Shown in pieces: positions 31,659 through 41,702 of a stretch of 64,000 nucleotides of DNA. Origin of the DNA: Tillandsia leiboldiana (lineage: Eukaryota; Streptophyta; Magnoliopsida; Poales; Bromeliaceae); NCBI GenBank assembly GCA_029204045.2, contig CM055074.1, positions 22,195,471 through 22,259,470 of the forward strand. Direction: 5' to 3'. Numbering within the stretch: the stretch's first letter is position 1; every line of letters begins with the position of its first letter. The notes under the pieces are model-generated. The model searched no databases, was not told the DNA's origin, and worked only from the letters and a program-made list of their open reading frames with translations. A program made the translations under genes and the position numbers.

Positions 31659-31836
31659 TGTGACGCCCCACTTCCCAGGGGGTCACCCATCCTAGAACTA
31701 CTCTAGCTCTACCACGCTTAACTCTCATGTTCCTCTTGGATCTTGCTACCATCCAAAATGCTATAGCCGGGTTAGAGATTTTAGTCCTATTATATCATTT
31801 ATATAGAGGACTAATCCAAATTCCGGGGGTGTTACA
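31659..31836 (-). repeat. Outer Cassandra 3' LTR
   Basis: 178 bp with 5S-derived sequence in its half nearest 31659. Plus-strand reading begins TGTGACGCCCCAC. Confidence 0.93.
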
Positions 31837-32044
31837 TTCTTCCCCCCTTTAAGCCCTGACGTCCACGTCAGGCTCAAGCACACTCACAAGCACCAGGCGA
31901 TGTGAGACTCGTCTCGCTAGCCTTAGCCGACCTTGTGAGGAGCTACACTCCACTCACAACGGTCATTAGCCTGGGAGCCTCGCTCTACCCGCTATATAAC
32001 CCTGGCTCAGCCGAGACTCATCTCACATTTCCGGCTGGTGAATG

Positions 32045-32220
32045 TGTGACACCCCGGAATTTGGATTAGTCCTCTATATAAATGATATAATAGGACTAAA
32101 TCTCTAACCTGGCGATAGCATTTTGGATGGTAGCAAGATCCAAGAGGAACATGAGAGTTAAGCGTGCTAGAGCTAGAGTAGTTCTAGGATGGGTGACCCC
32201 CTGGGAAGTGGGGCGTCACA
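32045..32220 (+). repeat. Inner Cassandra 5' LTR
   Basis: Carries a 5S rRNA-like segment at about 32130-32211 (AGTTAAGCGTGC, CTAGGATGGGTGACC). Whether the RNA polymerase III internal promoter still works cannot be judged by eye. Confidence 0.93.
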
Positions 32221-32442
32221 GTTGGTATCAGAGCCATTCACCAGCCGGAAATGTGAGATGAGTCTCGGCTGAGCCAGGGTTATATAGCGGGTAGAGCGAG
32301 GCTCCCCGGCTAATGACCGTTGTGGGTGGAGTGCAGCTCCCCACAAGGTCGGCTAAGGCTAGCGAGACGAGTCTCACATCGCCTGGTGCTTGTGAGTGTG
32401 CTTGAGCCTGACGTGGACGTCAGGGCTTAAAGGGGGGAAGAA

Positions 32443-32618
32443 TGTGACACCCCGGAATTTGGATTAGTCCTCTATATAAATGATATAATAGGACTAAATC
32501 TCTAACCTGGCTATAGCATTTTGGATGGTAGCAAGATCCAAGAGGAACATGAGAGTTAAGCGTGCTAGAGCTAGAGTAGTTCTAGGATGGGTGACCCCCT
32601 GGGAAGTGGGGCGTCACA
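32443..32618 (+). repeat. Inner Cassandra 3' LTR
   Basis: Same length and content as the 5' copy; differs at a position in the GGCTATAGCA/GGCGATAGCA stretch. Confidence 0.93.
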
Positions 32619-32637
32619 GAATGGCTCTGATACCAAC

Positions 32638-32814
32638 TGTGACGCCCCACTTCCCAGGGGGTCACCCATCCTAGAACTACTCTAGCTCTAGCACGCTTAA
32701 CTCTCATGTTCCTCTTGGATCTTGCTACCATCCAAAATGCTATAGCCGGGTTAGACATTTTAGTCCTATTATATCATTTATATAGAGGACTAATCCAAAT
32801 TCCGGGGTGTTACA
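32638..32814 (-). repeat. Outer Cassandra 5' LTR
   Basis: 177 bp, reversed, ending GGGGTGTTACA on plus and followed by the CAGGG duplication. Confidence 0.93.
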
Positions 32815-34497
32815 CAGGGGCCTGGTGAGGTGGTCGGGAAAGGTGCCCGGTTTTGTTTGGTGCAGGGTACTATTATTGTTGACGGTGTTTGAGGAGGACG
32901 GTTGCTCTGGTTACTGGGGTTTGCCTTACTTTAGCCTTTTTGCATATTATGTTGTTTCTAGTCATTGACTTCCCACTCCGTGACAGGTTCGTCCAGGGGC
33001 GAGTGCTAGAACACCGGTGAGGCCGCGAGGGTGCTGTTCTGACTATTAGCGACTTCAGACACAGTGACTCTTCTTTCCCTTTTCTTTTATTACTCATGTT
33101 AGTTAGTCGTGGGTTGCGATACCCCCGTGGGGTCGAAGTGGATGTTGCCTCTTCTTTCATGAATGCGAATAAATGTTGTTCCTTTCCTTATTGGGTCGTT
33201 TTGAACTAGGCAAAACAAAGAAAACCGTTTGCGAAAACCGCTTCTAAAACATGGGTGTCGTGTGGGCACCGGTTCTTTTAAAACCCTGTGGTATTTATGC
33301 GATTTCGAACTAGTTTTACAAATTCGGCATCGGGTGGGTGCCGCTTTCAAAATTCTGTGGATTTATGTGGCTTTGAAACGTTCTTCCAAAACGATGGCGT
33401 CGAGTGGGCGCCGCTTTCAAAACCCTGTGATTATTTATCCTTTCAAATCAGTCGGCCCTTTCTATGTGAGAATGTTCTCGGAATGTTTGGTATGCATGTT
33501 GTATGTATCTGTACTCCGATTAGTGTGGTTAAAGTATGTATGTGATGTATGTTGTAGTGAGGACGCCGTGCATATATAAAGGAGACTCTGCCCGTTTGTA
33601 GAGTGAATTTGTATAGCGGCGGGTCTGGGCACGCGCCGGGGTGGACTGTTCTCTCAAAAAAAAAAAAAAAAATATCGCGCTGAATTGGGAGCAACGGTGG
33701 CTCTCCTTCCGCGCGTTTGGACCCCCGGGGCGTGACACGCCCTGGGGTCGAAACTGCGACCCGGGCTCGCCAACAGATCCGCCACCTATGCCAAACCCCG
33801 CATAGGCGAAGCGTCCTACCTGCAAGAAAAGTACTACAGCTAACAGATATCAGAGCTATAAATGAAAATCTGCTGTATAATTAAAATCAACCACTGTACA
33901 ACTGGAAATAATACAACAATATCCATCTCCCAAAAATGATAATCATACAATATCCTCAAATACAAAGGTCGAGACTCAACCGGGAGATACCTCCAATAAA
34001 TACATCAGTGTACAGGCTCTCAATACAAATCATATCCTCACTACATCAGTCTCTCAAAAGAGGAGATAAAATAACTAATCTACTGAAGCTCTCCTCTGAA
34101 GGGGTACCGCTACTCTCCAAACATGGGTAGGGATCTAGCTCGCGACTCCCTCGCCTCGATCATCAAACACAGAATCAGCAACACCCGCTAAGACTCTACA
34201 AAACAAAGGAGAGGAAGGAAAAATGAGGGGGAAAACCCCCAAAGGGTGTGAGAACTACACCAAAAAGGGAGTTCTCAGTGGGTACCACCGCCGGACCCGA
34301 CGGTCTGCCCACTAAGTCCTCAAAAGACAATAACTAACCAAAGCCATAAATACTGAAATAAGGAAGCTGGAGACTCTCAACAGCTATCATGCCTCTATCT
34401 AAAGGCCCAAAAAGGGGAGAACCAAAGAGTGGTATGCAACAACCAGCACATGAAGTGCACAATCGACCCAATCGATAGATCAGTAATCACTGGCACT

Positions 34498-34575
34498 GCC
34501 TGCTATGCCTGCCATACCTGCTTGCCTGCTATGCCTGCCATGCCTGCTATGCCTACTATGCCTGCCATGCCTCTC
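34498..34575 (-). repeat. CTGCCATGC-type short tandem repeat
   Basis: Seven or eight imperfect 10-bp units of TGCCTGCTATGCC/TGCCTGCCATGCC in the G4 LTR. Confidence 0.8.
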
Positions 34576-34835
34576 ATACAATAGTCAATAACTCACAATG
34601 ACCTTGGGACAACCGTCGATCCCCAAACGGTTCCCAACAACACTAGCACTGGTCTAAACACGGCTACTAGACTCCACTCGGTCCCCCTGACACGAGTGTA
34701 ACAGTAAAGTAAACATCTGTAATAAACCCAATCTAGTGACGCTAGAAATACTGGTACTGCCTGCTGTGCCTGACGAATCGGGTATGCTGGCCAATGCAGA
34801 ACACCGATAAGGGATAGGAGTCTCAAGGACTCTTA

Positions 34836-34965
34836 GGTAACAGATCGGCAACTATTACCGTCCGATCGCAACCAAAAGTAAGTAACAGATCGGCAACTCT
34901 AACCGTCCGATCGCAACCAAAAGTAAGTAACAGATCGGCAACTCTAACCGTCCGATCGCACACTC
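34836..34965 (-). repeat. 45-bp tandem repeat with GATCGG/CCGATC hairpins
   Basis: Three copies begin at about 34843, 34888 and 34933. Each has GATCGGCAACTC then ACCGTCCGATC, so the GATCGG and CCGATC ends of every unit can pair. Confidence 0.87.
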
Positions 34966-36580
34966 CGGTGTGGCACTCGAGGGGAGCGACCCACACGAGT
35001 AAAGTATCACCGGGCAATATCCGCGCCGGTGAGATAAATAACAAAAGCAGGACTGGATCATGATTCTGATCAAAGTGGAAAACTCTGTCCACTAGAGAAA
35101 TCAGATACCCAATCTGGTGCATAAATAAATATCTAGTCAACCGCCCAACATCCGCGGTTGTCGCAAAACCCCACAACTAATCCAACCTGTCCCAGACGCC
35201 AAGTCCCGACTACACTACCCAGAACCCCTGCTCGAACCCGAGCAACACTGACCACTTGACTAACAAAGAAGGAGAAAGGAAAAGCATGGTTCCTCCTAAG
35301 TTAAGTTCCAATATGTAGTGTAGCGGTAAAAGATGGCCTAACCAGATGACCATACAAGCATGCAAAAGTCCTTTACTTAACAATATGATTTCAGGTATTC
35401 CAGTTCTTACAAAATTTAGAGTATACTATTTTATGAATACTAATTGTAACAAATTGCCACAAGCCGGTCTCTATATACATGCATAAGATGTCCCAAGGTA
35501 CATATCACGTGAAATAGTTTAGCAAAATATTCCCAGTGAGTTTAGACAAAATATCCTTTGCAAGAATTAACATTCAATTCATATTTAGTCTCTAAAGATG
35601 TAAGAGCTACCCATAAGTCCAATTATGCATGCTATATCCAATTCACTAGTACACTAGCATTATCACATAAGACTAGCTCCAATATGCCTAGTGGGTTATC
35701 ACAAGTAAGAGGTTAACAACGCTACCCACCTCGAGCGCTAAATCCCTGTCCCAAAATGAAGTCCACGCTCGGTCCAAATGCTCACCGCAACACTGCGAAA
35801 AAATTCCCCAAAAGAACATACACAATTAAATCCCTCAATGTTCACGAAAATCTGTCCAAAACTTAACAGTTCAGAGTTCCCCTATTTTCACCTGCGAAAA
35901 GTGCTCGGAAAAATTCCACGAAAAATACTGTCGCGATCCTCGCTACGAACCGGTCGAATCGAGTACCTGCATGTTCAAAACCGAGCCTCCTACGCTGAGA
36001 TACAAATTCGGCAAGGGAAACACCCCAACAAAAACTGTACAGAAATTCTGTACTAAAGAACTACAGAAAAGGGGGTTTTCACCTTCGGGAAAAATCTAGA
36101 AAAATCTTATAAAAATCCAGGAGATTCCTTGCGAAATGTAGATGAGAAATGCCTTTTGAATCGCCTCGATCAGACGCCTGTGCGCAAAGATACAGCCAAA
36201 ACAATCGAGCGCTGTCCAAAACTCCGCGAAGAAAAATGGGTCACAAAGAAGCTCGGGAACCTCCAAAATCCACACGAAAATAGAGGAAACTCAAAATACC
36301 AAAATCCGAGCCCTACCTGTCGAGAGTCCAACGGCGCAAGAATCGTTCGAATCGGAGGTCGGGGTGAGCTGGGGGAGCCCGTACACTGTAAAGGGACAAA
36401 ACGGGTCGGGGGTGAACAAGCATCGCGCCGCGCCGCAAAATAGCAAACCTCAGAAAACGTGCCCCTAAAAATCCCAGGGGGGGCTCTGTGAAATGCATCT
36501 CAGATGGAGGAAGAAAAATCCTAAAGGACTCACTGTGAAAATCAGCTCAGAAAAAGAGCTAAGGGTCCCCCAAAGTCCAC

Positions 36581-36588
36581 TATTTATA
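36581..36588 (-). promoter_or_regulatory. TATA box of G4 LTR
   Basis: TATAAATA on the minus strand in the context GGGCTGGGCTATAAATA, aligned with the TATA box of sB at 51101. RNA start would lie about 30 bp further along the minus strand. Confidence 0.65.
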
Positions 36589-39513
36589 GCCCAGCCCGTA
36601 ACCCCCCTTGGGCCGGATTCGGGCGCCAAGTTTCAAGCGCCCGAATCCGCCAAGGCGGTCGAACGCCCACGGTCCGACGCGCCCGAAAGAACACCCGCTC
36701 GCCACGTGTCCCCCGCACAGCGAACAGCTGTGCGGGGCTGTAATACTCGGGAAAATTGTGTTAGTGTAAAGAGTGTTTTTCAGGTGCGAATGTGTGCGAG
36801 GAAACAAAATTAACCTTAGTGGTGTGTACCGGTGTACGGATGGCACTGTTGCCGAAGCACAAATTCCGCCTTACCGATCCGAGTCTGATCTCGGATATCT
36901 GAGGTCGCCAGTGCGACTGTCTCATCGAATCGAGTGGAAATAATATAGACCGTTTGCTGATCCGACGGTCGGATCGTCCGGAAATCAGCAAGAAAACTAG
37001 TGGGACCCACGACTTAAGTGAATAGTAAAATGAATAGTAACCGCTGATTTCGGTCCCCTCTCGATCGGTCGTTGGCCATTTCACTGTCCAAAATCCAAAC
37101 CTAGCAGTATGAGTAGACGATTCTAGTTAATTTTGATGTTCCAAGCGCAATGGCGCTGACGAAATTTTCGTTTGACGATCCTAGAGTCTCGAGAAGCGGG
37201 CCATACTATATAATTGTACAGTAATTGTGGACCGAGAATTTATCCGGGCATTTCGTCGAAAAACAAAAATCGCTACCTGATAGGTTTCGCCGAGCCGGAC
37301 GTCGTGGCGAAGTCCATTCTTCGACTTGACGACACAAATGCCTCGAAAAGCGTGAAATACGGTGTAAAATACAGCATTTTGCGCAATAAACCCTATATTT
37401 TATGCTCCGTTTTGCGTGCTGCTCTTTGGTGAGGGACCTAATTGTGAAATAAGTTTGCTGTGAGGGACTGGGCTCAAAATAGTAGGTTTTGAGGGGTGAA
37501 AATGCATCTTGTACATGCATTATTTAAATTGCATATGGGTTGGGTTAGGGTTCTCTTTAAACCCTAATCCCGTGGTCCTCAGCCCAGCCACCAGCTCCAA
37601 CCTTCTTCAACACCCTCTGCCTCTCTCAACGGAGGTCACGCCACCAAGCGCCCCCGTCTCGTCGCCGGAGAGGAAGAAGAACCAAGGAACTCCTTAGATC
37701 TCGGATGGGAAGGTGGGGGATTGCTCCCAGAGGACTTGGGTGGTTCCAAGAATCATCTGGGAGTGTCTCTGCGAAGTTGACACCGAGCCATGGGTTCCCC
37801 GACGTCGGGCGCCGCCGTGAGCCGCCGCGGAGCATCATCTTCTTCCTTGTTTCTCCGGCGAGGTGAGTTCATGGAAGAGACTTCTTTATATTGGTGCATG
37901 AGTGTTTTTAGCCTGTTCCTGGCATTGAGTAGATCTTATCTGTGGAGTTGGAGCCGTCGCCGTCGTCCCCGTCGCCGGCGAGAGCTTGGTTGCCGGAATT
38001 ATCATTTTTTTTGCCGATCTCGGGTGCGGCCTTCATCCGATCGTTGAAACCAAGATCAGACCATTGGATTTCATCCTCTTGGTGACTGCAAGAAGTGTCT
38101 CAAATTTGGTTATCATCCGTTGAGGGACCGCGCCGCACGACAAAGCCCTAGAACCGGCTATTGTGCACTCTCGCCGGAACTCCCCCAACCGGCGCCGCCG
38201 CTCGACCCCGTCGCCGGCCACCACTGCAGGAAGGACCCGGGCCTCCAGTAGAACACTTTGGTCCATCTTGCTTCGTCCCGATCATCGCCGACCGGATTCC
38301 GCCATTAAAGCACCCGTTTTCCGGCGAACTCGGTTTCCGGCGATCCCGGGGCTCCGTGCAGTGGGAAAACGACGCAGGTATGCTCCTTAGGTATAAATTT
38401 GACTATCTATAAGTTTGCATGCGAACTTGAACGTGGGGATCTTTTGTTCTGTAGTTGCACCCTTTCACGGCCCGTGCATCACCTCCGGCCGCCGCCGCCG
38501 CTTCCTGGCTCCGGCCACTGACTCGGGTGAGCCCTAAACACCTTTTAGAGAGTTCCTATCATTTTAGTTGAGCCCAATAATCTCTGTGTTTTGAGTTGGC
38601 CAACCTTGTTAATTAGAGATTTAAATTAATGTGTTTTTCCGGCCGCCGCCACCTCTGGACGTCGGCCGTGGGTCAGACCTGGTCCGGGGCTCCTCTGGGA
38701 AGTTGTTTTAACTTGTGCTCCACTTTGTTCCAGATTTGAAATTGGTTTGTTCCAAGCATTCCCAACCCGAGCTCTTGCTTTGAGTGTGGGTTGCTCCGAC
38801 GATCCCTCCGGCCAGTCCTTGGCAGGTTTCAGGTGAGCATCACACTTCTGGGTTGGTCGTATACATGATGCTTCAGTTATAGCCCAGTTATATCTAGTGT
38901 ATAGCATTAATTTGTGAAGTTGTGTTTGGGCCCTGTGTAATTATGGGCCAACTTTGTAAATGGGGCTTCCTACTGGCCCAAACCTGTGAGCACGGGTTCC
39001 GTCTCGTCGTTTCGGACGCGCCGAAACTTACGACGCTGTCTTTGTCTTCCTGGTTTGGAAGAACGAGCCAAAACAACGGTTAAAAAAAAAAGGTGTATTT
39101 ATAGCAATATGTCGATAGAGGAAATTATGATGTGGTCCCTGTTTGCCCGAACATCAAAATTATGATGTTTAGGGACAGCAGGTGTAGTTGGACGATATTT
39201 GGATATTTTTAGACCGTTGGCGGGTCATGATTGGAGGTTCAATGGATTTTCGGGAATTTCGGTTTAAGCCTAGTTTCGGCTAAGTTCCCCGTATTAGCGA
39301 CATGTTAGTGTAGTGTTGTCGGGATGGATATGAGTGAGTCTAGTCCTGACTACAGTTTCTATTCAGGGCCCAGCTGTTCAGTACCAGCCGCCCAGTAGTC
39401 TAGTGAGAGCTCGGGATAAGCCTACATTCAGGTGGGTTTTTATTTGGAGACTTAGCATGGCATTTCCGACATTTGTAACTAACACTTTTTGTGCATTTAA
39501 CTGAGGTATTGTG

Positions 39514-39673
39514 GATAGTCTCTATGGTTCTTGTTATCTGACTATATGTAGATGATAGTCTCTATGGTTCTTGTTATCTGACTATAAGTAGATGATAGTC
39601 TCTATGGTTCTTGTTATCTGACTATATGTAGAAGATAGTCTATATGGTTCTCGTTTCTTGATTTCGTACGGTA
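39514..39673 (+). repeat. 40-bp tandem repeat in sA
   Basis: Starts at 39514, 39554, 39594 and 39634, an exact 40-bp period; unit begins GATAGTCTCTATGGTTCTTG. The last copy is partial and diverged. Confidence 0.93.
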
Positions 39674-39704
39674 TTCATGGTTACTATGCTCGAGGCAGCA
39701 GCAC

Positions 39705-39752
39705 GCGCACCCGCGGTTTGGCCACCGCAAAGGGTGCGCTTTTCCGGAAAAG
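39705..39752 (+). other. LTR stem-loop module H1 (sA copy)
   Basis: GCGCACCC/GGGTGCGC outer stem, GCGGT/ACCGC inner stem, loop TTGGCC, then the CTTTTCCGGAAAAG palindrome, as in G1. Confidence 0.7.
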
Positions 39753-39840
39753 TGGTCTATGACCCGTGTATACCCACGAGGTAATGTAGTGGGGCCTCTG
39801 TAGTTGTGGGGTTTTTGATGCGCCGAGGTGCGAGCAGTGA

Positions 39841-40044
39841 GACCCGTCAGTTTAGTTGTCCGACGTGGTCGGGTATTGCAGGTACGGTGTGACCCGTCGG
39901 TTTAGTTGTCCGACGTGGTCGGGTATTGCAGGTACGGTGCGACCCGTCGGTTTAGTTGTCCGACGTGGTCGGGTATTGCAGGGTTACAGGTGACCCGTCG
40001 GTTTAGTTGTCCGACGTGGTCGGGTATTGCAGGTTTACAGGTGT
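39841..40044 (+). repeat. 50-bp tandem repeat in sA
   Basis: GACCCGTC starts at 39841, 39891, 39941 and 39992. G1 has a single diverged copy near 1919, so this is a local amplification. Confidence 0.92.
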
Positions 40045-40728
40045 TCGTGTTTTCTTTTCCCTCTTGGGAGGGTGGTTGCTTCGGATAGCTTTACGGTTGG
40101 ATTTACTACTTTTTCCTGCTTTATTATTGTGTTATCGTGTCGCTGACTTCCCACTCCGTGACAGGTTCTTTCAAGGGTGAGAGCTAGGCGACGGTGAGGC
40201 CGAGACAGGAGCCTTCGGGTCCTTTGAGATCCCAGAGTGTATCTTCCCTCCTTGTCGCATTTCATTTTCTACTTGTAGACTATTGTGTGGTTCTCGATAC
40301 CCTCGTGGGGTCGGTGTGGATGTCGGAATTTTACTCTTTGGATATGTGGATGTTTGAGTTCTTATCTCTGTTCGGCCGTTTTTCAAAAAGAAAGAAAGAA
40401 AAAGAAAAGAAAACGAATTGCGAAAACCGCTTTCAAAACTTGGATGTCGTGTGGGCACCGTTTTCAAAACCCTGTGGATTTATGGATTTTAGAAAACGGA
40501 TTTCAAAACCGGAGTGTCGTGTGGGCACTATTTTAAAAAAGAATTTGTGGATTTATGGTTTTCGAACTGTTTTAGCAATCTGGGTGCCGGGCGGGCACCG
40601 CTTTTAAAATTGTGGATTTATCCTTTCAAATTGGCCGGCCTACAGAGTAGTTCAGTTGTATAAATGTTGAGAACTGTTGTGATTGAATAAACTACTATGG
40701 TTGCATGTTGTATTAGCCACGACGCCGT

Positions 40729-40777
40729 GCATATACAGAGGAGACTCTGTCCGTTTTCAGGGTGATTCTGTGTATGC
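40729..40777 (+). other. LTR-end stem-loop H2 (sA copy)
   Basis: GCATATACAGA pairs with TCTGTGTATGC with one G-T wobble, and ACTCTG pairs with CAGGGT inside. Same 49-nt length as the other copies. Confidence 0.72.
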
Positions 40778-41702
40778 GGCGGGTCTGGGCACGCAACGGG
40801 GAAGAAGGAATTTCAAAAAAAATAATTGATACGCAAAACAAATCCTTTTTCGTTGATTGTTTCCGCTGATTGAAACCCTCGGGGCGTGACAGGGGCGACT
40901 GGGGGCCTGCCGCGTGGCCACCCTCCGTCAGCGCGGTGCAAGCGGCCCGCCAGCGACGGGCCGACACGTGGCCCGCACTCGAGTGCGAGCCATGTGCGGC
41001 CGACAGCGCCGCACTGGCCACTGTTGGCACGCGCCCCGAGGCGCCTCACCAAGCTCCCGTGGACCGCGACTTCGTGAGCCAGCCAGTGCCCGGTCGCCAC
41101 GCGTCATGCACCCGGTCCACCGAGCCCGCGCAATTCACTGGGCCGCGCCGCGTGCGCCATCCACTCCGCGCATGCCACGCGTCCCGTCCCGGGTGCACGC
41201 CTCCGCGGTGGACCGCGCACCTGCCCGCGCCCCTGTGCGCCTTCCCCCGGCCGCGCGCCGCCTGCCCGAGCCCGCGCCGCCGCTGCCCGCCGCCGTGCCG
41301 GTGCCCGCCGTACGCCGGAACAGTACCCTGCCGCCTCAAAAATCGTGCCAAGTCATCCGGGCTCCGAAAAATATAAGTAAATAGCCCATTTTCACCGTTT
41401 TCGCGCGCTGAATCCAAATCCGAAGTCCGATTTGCCAAACTCCAACTCTAAAAATTGCCGAAGGCATCCGGAAAGGTGTTCTTTTGTCCAAACTTCGCGT
41501 TGAGCCCAATTTTAATATCCATCGCGCGCAAAACCACTTCTAAGCATTCGACGAGGTCATCTAACTACTCTCGTGATCCACTAAACACTCTGAGTCCATC
41601 ACTAGTGTCCAATTAGTGCACAAACACCACCGACGCGCCATATAGGCCTCTAGAAGTTGCTGGTCAACCAGTAATCTAGTCGTGGGGATCTAGGTTCTCA
41701 CA

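Larger units (their letters stand above)
32045..32618 (+). mobile_element. Inner Cassandra element, complete
   Basis: 574 bp: LTRs 32045-32220 and 32443-32618 (176 bp each), PBS TTGGTATCAGAGCC directly after the first LTR, short non-coding middle, purine tract AAAGGGGGGAAGAA directly before the second LTR. Target duplication GAATG at 32040-32044 and 32619-32623, inside the outer Cassandra. The two LTRs are almost identical, suggesting a recent insertion. Confidence 0.96.
31659..32814 (-). mobile_element. Outer Cassandra element, interrupted
   Basis: Minus-strand Cassandra with LTRs at 31659-31836 and 32638-32814, PBS remnant at 32624-32636, and a purine tract next to the 31836 end (pyrimidines on plus). 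Target duplication CAGGG at 31654-31658 and 32815-32819. Without the inner element it is 577 bp. It encodes no protein, so it depends on enzymes of other elements. The undisturbed G3 5' LTR shows the empty site. Confidence 0.95.
22262..33737 (+). mobile_element. G3: defective Ty3/gypsy element, family A
   Basis: Two LTRs (22262-25503, 29407-33737) flank a short, decayed interior. The target duplication CGCCC is at 22257-22261 and 33738-33742. The insertion split the first bases of the G4 LTR. A hAT MITE lies in its gag and a double Cassandra insertion in its 3' LTR. Large deletions in pol leave about half of a normal interior. Confidence 0.93.
29407..33737 (+). repeat. G3 3' LTR, interrupted by Cassandra elements
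   Basis: Pairs with 22262-25503. Removing the Cassandra block (31659-32814 and one CAGGG) leaves 3170 bp, against 3242 bp in the 5' LTR. The difference is mostly the AT microsatellite and a GGCGGCCGCC-type duplication near 23130-23160 of the 5' copy. Upstream, TTTCGAGGACGAAA at about 29370 is a hairpin that also precedes the G5 3' LTR. Confidence 0.9.
36739..40891 (+). repeat. sA: solo family-A LTR inside the G4 LTR
   Basis: 4153 bp from TGTAATACTCGG to CTCGGGGCGTGACA, flanked by the direct repeat GGGGC (36734-36738 and 40892-40896). It has no PBS or interior, so it is a solo LTR left by recombination between two LTRs. It shares H1, H2, the ACCCGTCGG-type block and the end with G1 but is much longer than other family-A LTRs, partly through local tandem expansions. 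GC-rich sequence at 37960-38520 is non-coding in appearance. Confidence 0.93.
7767..41702 (-). mobile_element. G4: old, decayed Ty3/gypsy element (composite)
   Basis: Once the younger insertions are set aside, the visible pieces in plus order are a short 3' tail (7767-7796), a shrunken interior (19655-22251) and one LTR (22252-22261 plus 33743-41702). The join between the interior and LTR is proven by the CGCCC duplication of G3. The interior resembles G2 in order but much of RT and RNase H is missing. The G4 LTR is inserted in Cop1 gag at 41702/41703. The left border is not resolved. Confidence 0.7.
33743..41702 (-). repeat. G4 5' LTR (family B), split by solo LTR sA
   Basis: Read on minus, it starts TGTGAGAACC at 41702 and runs to the terminus near 22252, with G3 inserted 10 bases from that end. 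Without sA and its duplicated GGGGC the LTR is about 3.8 kb. It is homologous to sB (50286-53518): both have a GC-rich upstream block, a TATA box at the same place and a GTAACAGATCGG or related repeat zone. Local repeats are listed separately. Confidence 0.85.

Noticed and set aside
32130..32211. 5S rRNA genes
   Set aside because: Only part of 5S is present, with changes, and always within Cassandra LTRs with TSDs. These are not rRNA genes.
34836..34965. CRISPR-like array
   Set aside because: Units are contiguous tandem repeats without unique spacers, and the window is plant nuclear DNA.
37509..38412. Possible host exon-like ORFs in sA
   Set aside because: They lie fully within the solo LTR, show GC-rich simple composition and have no recognisable domain.
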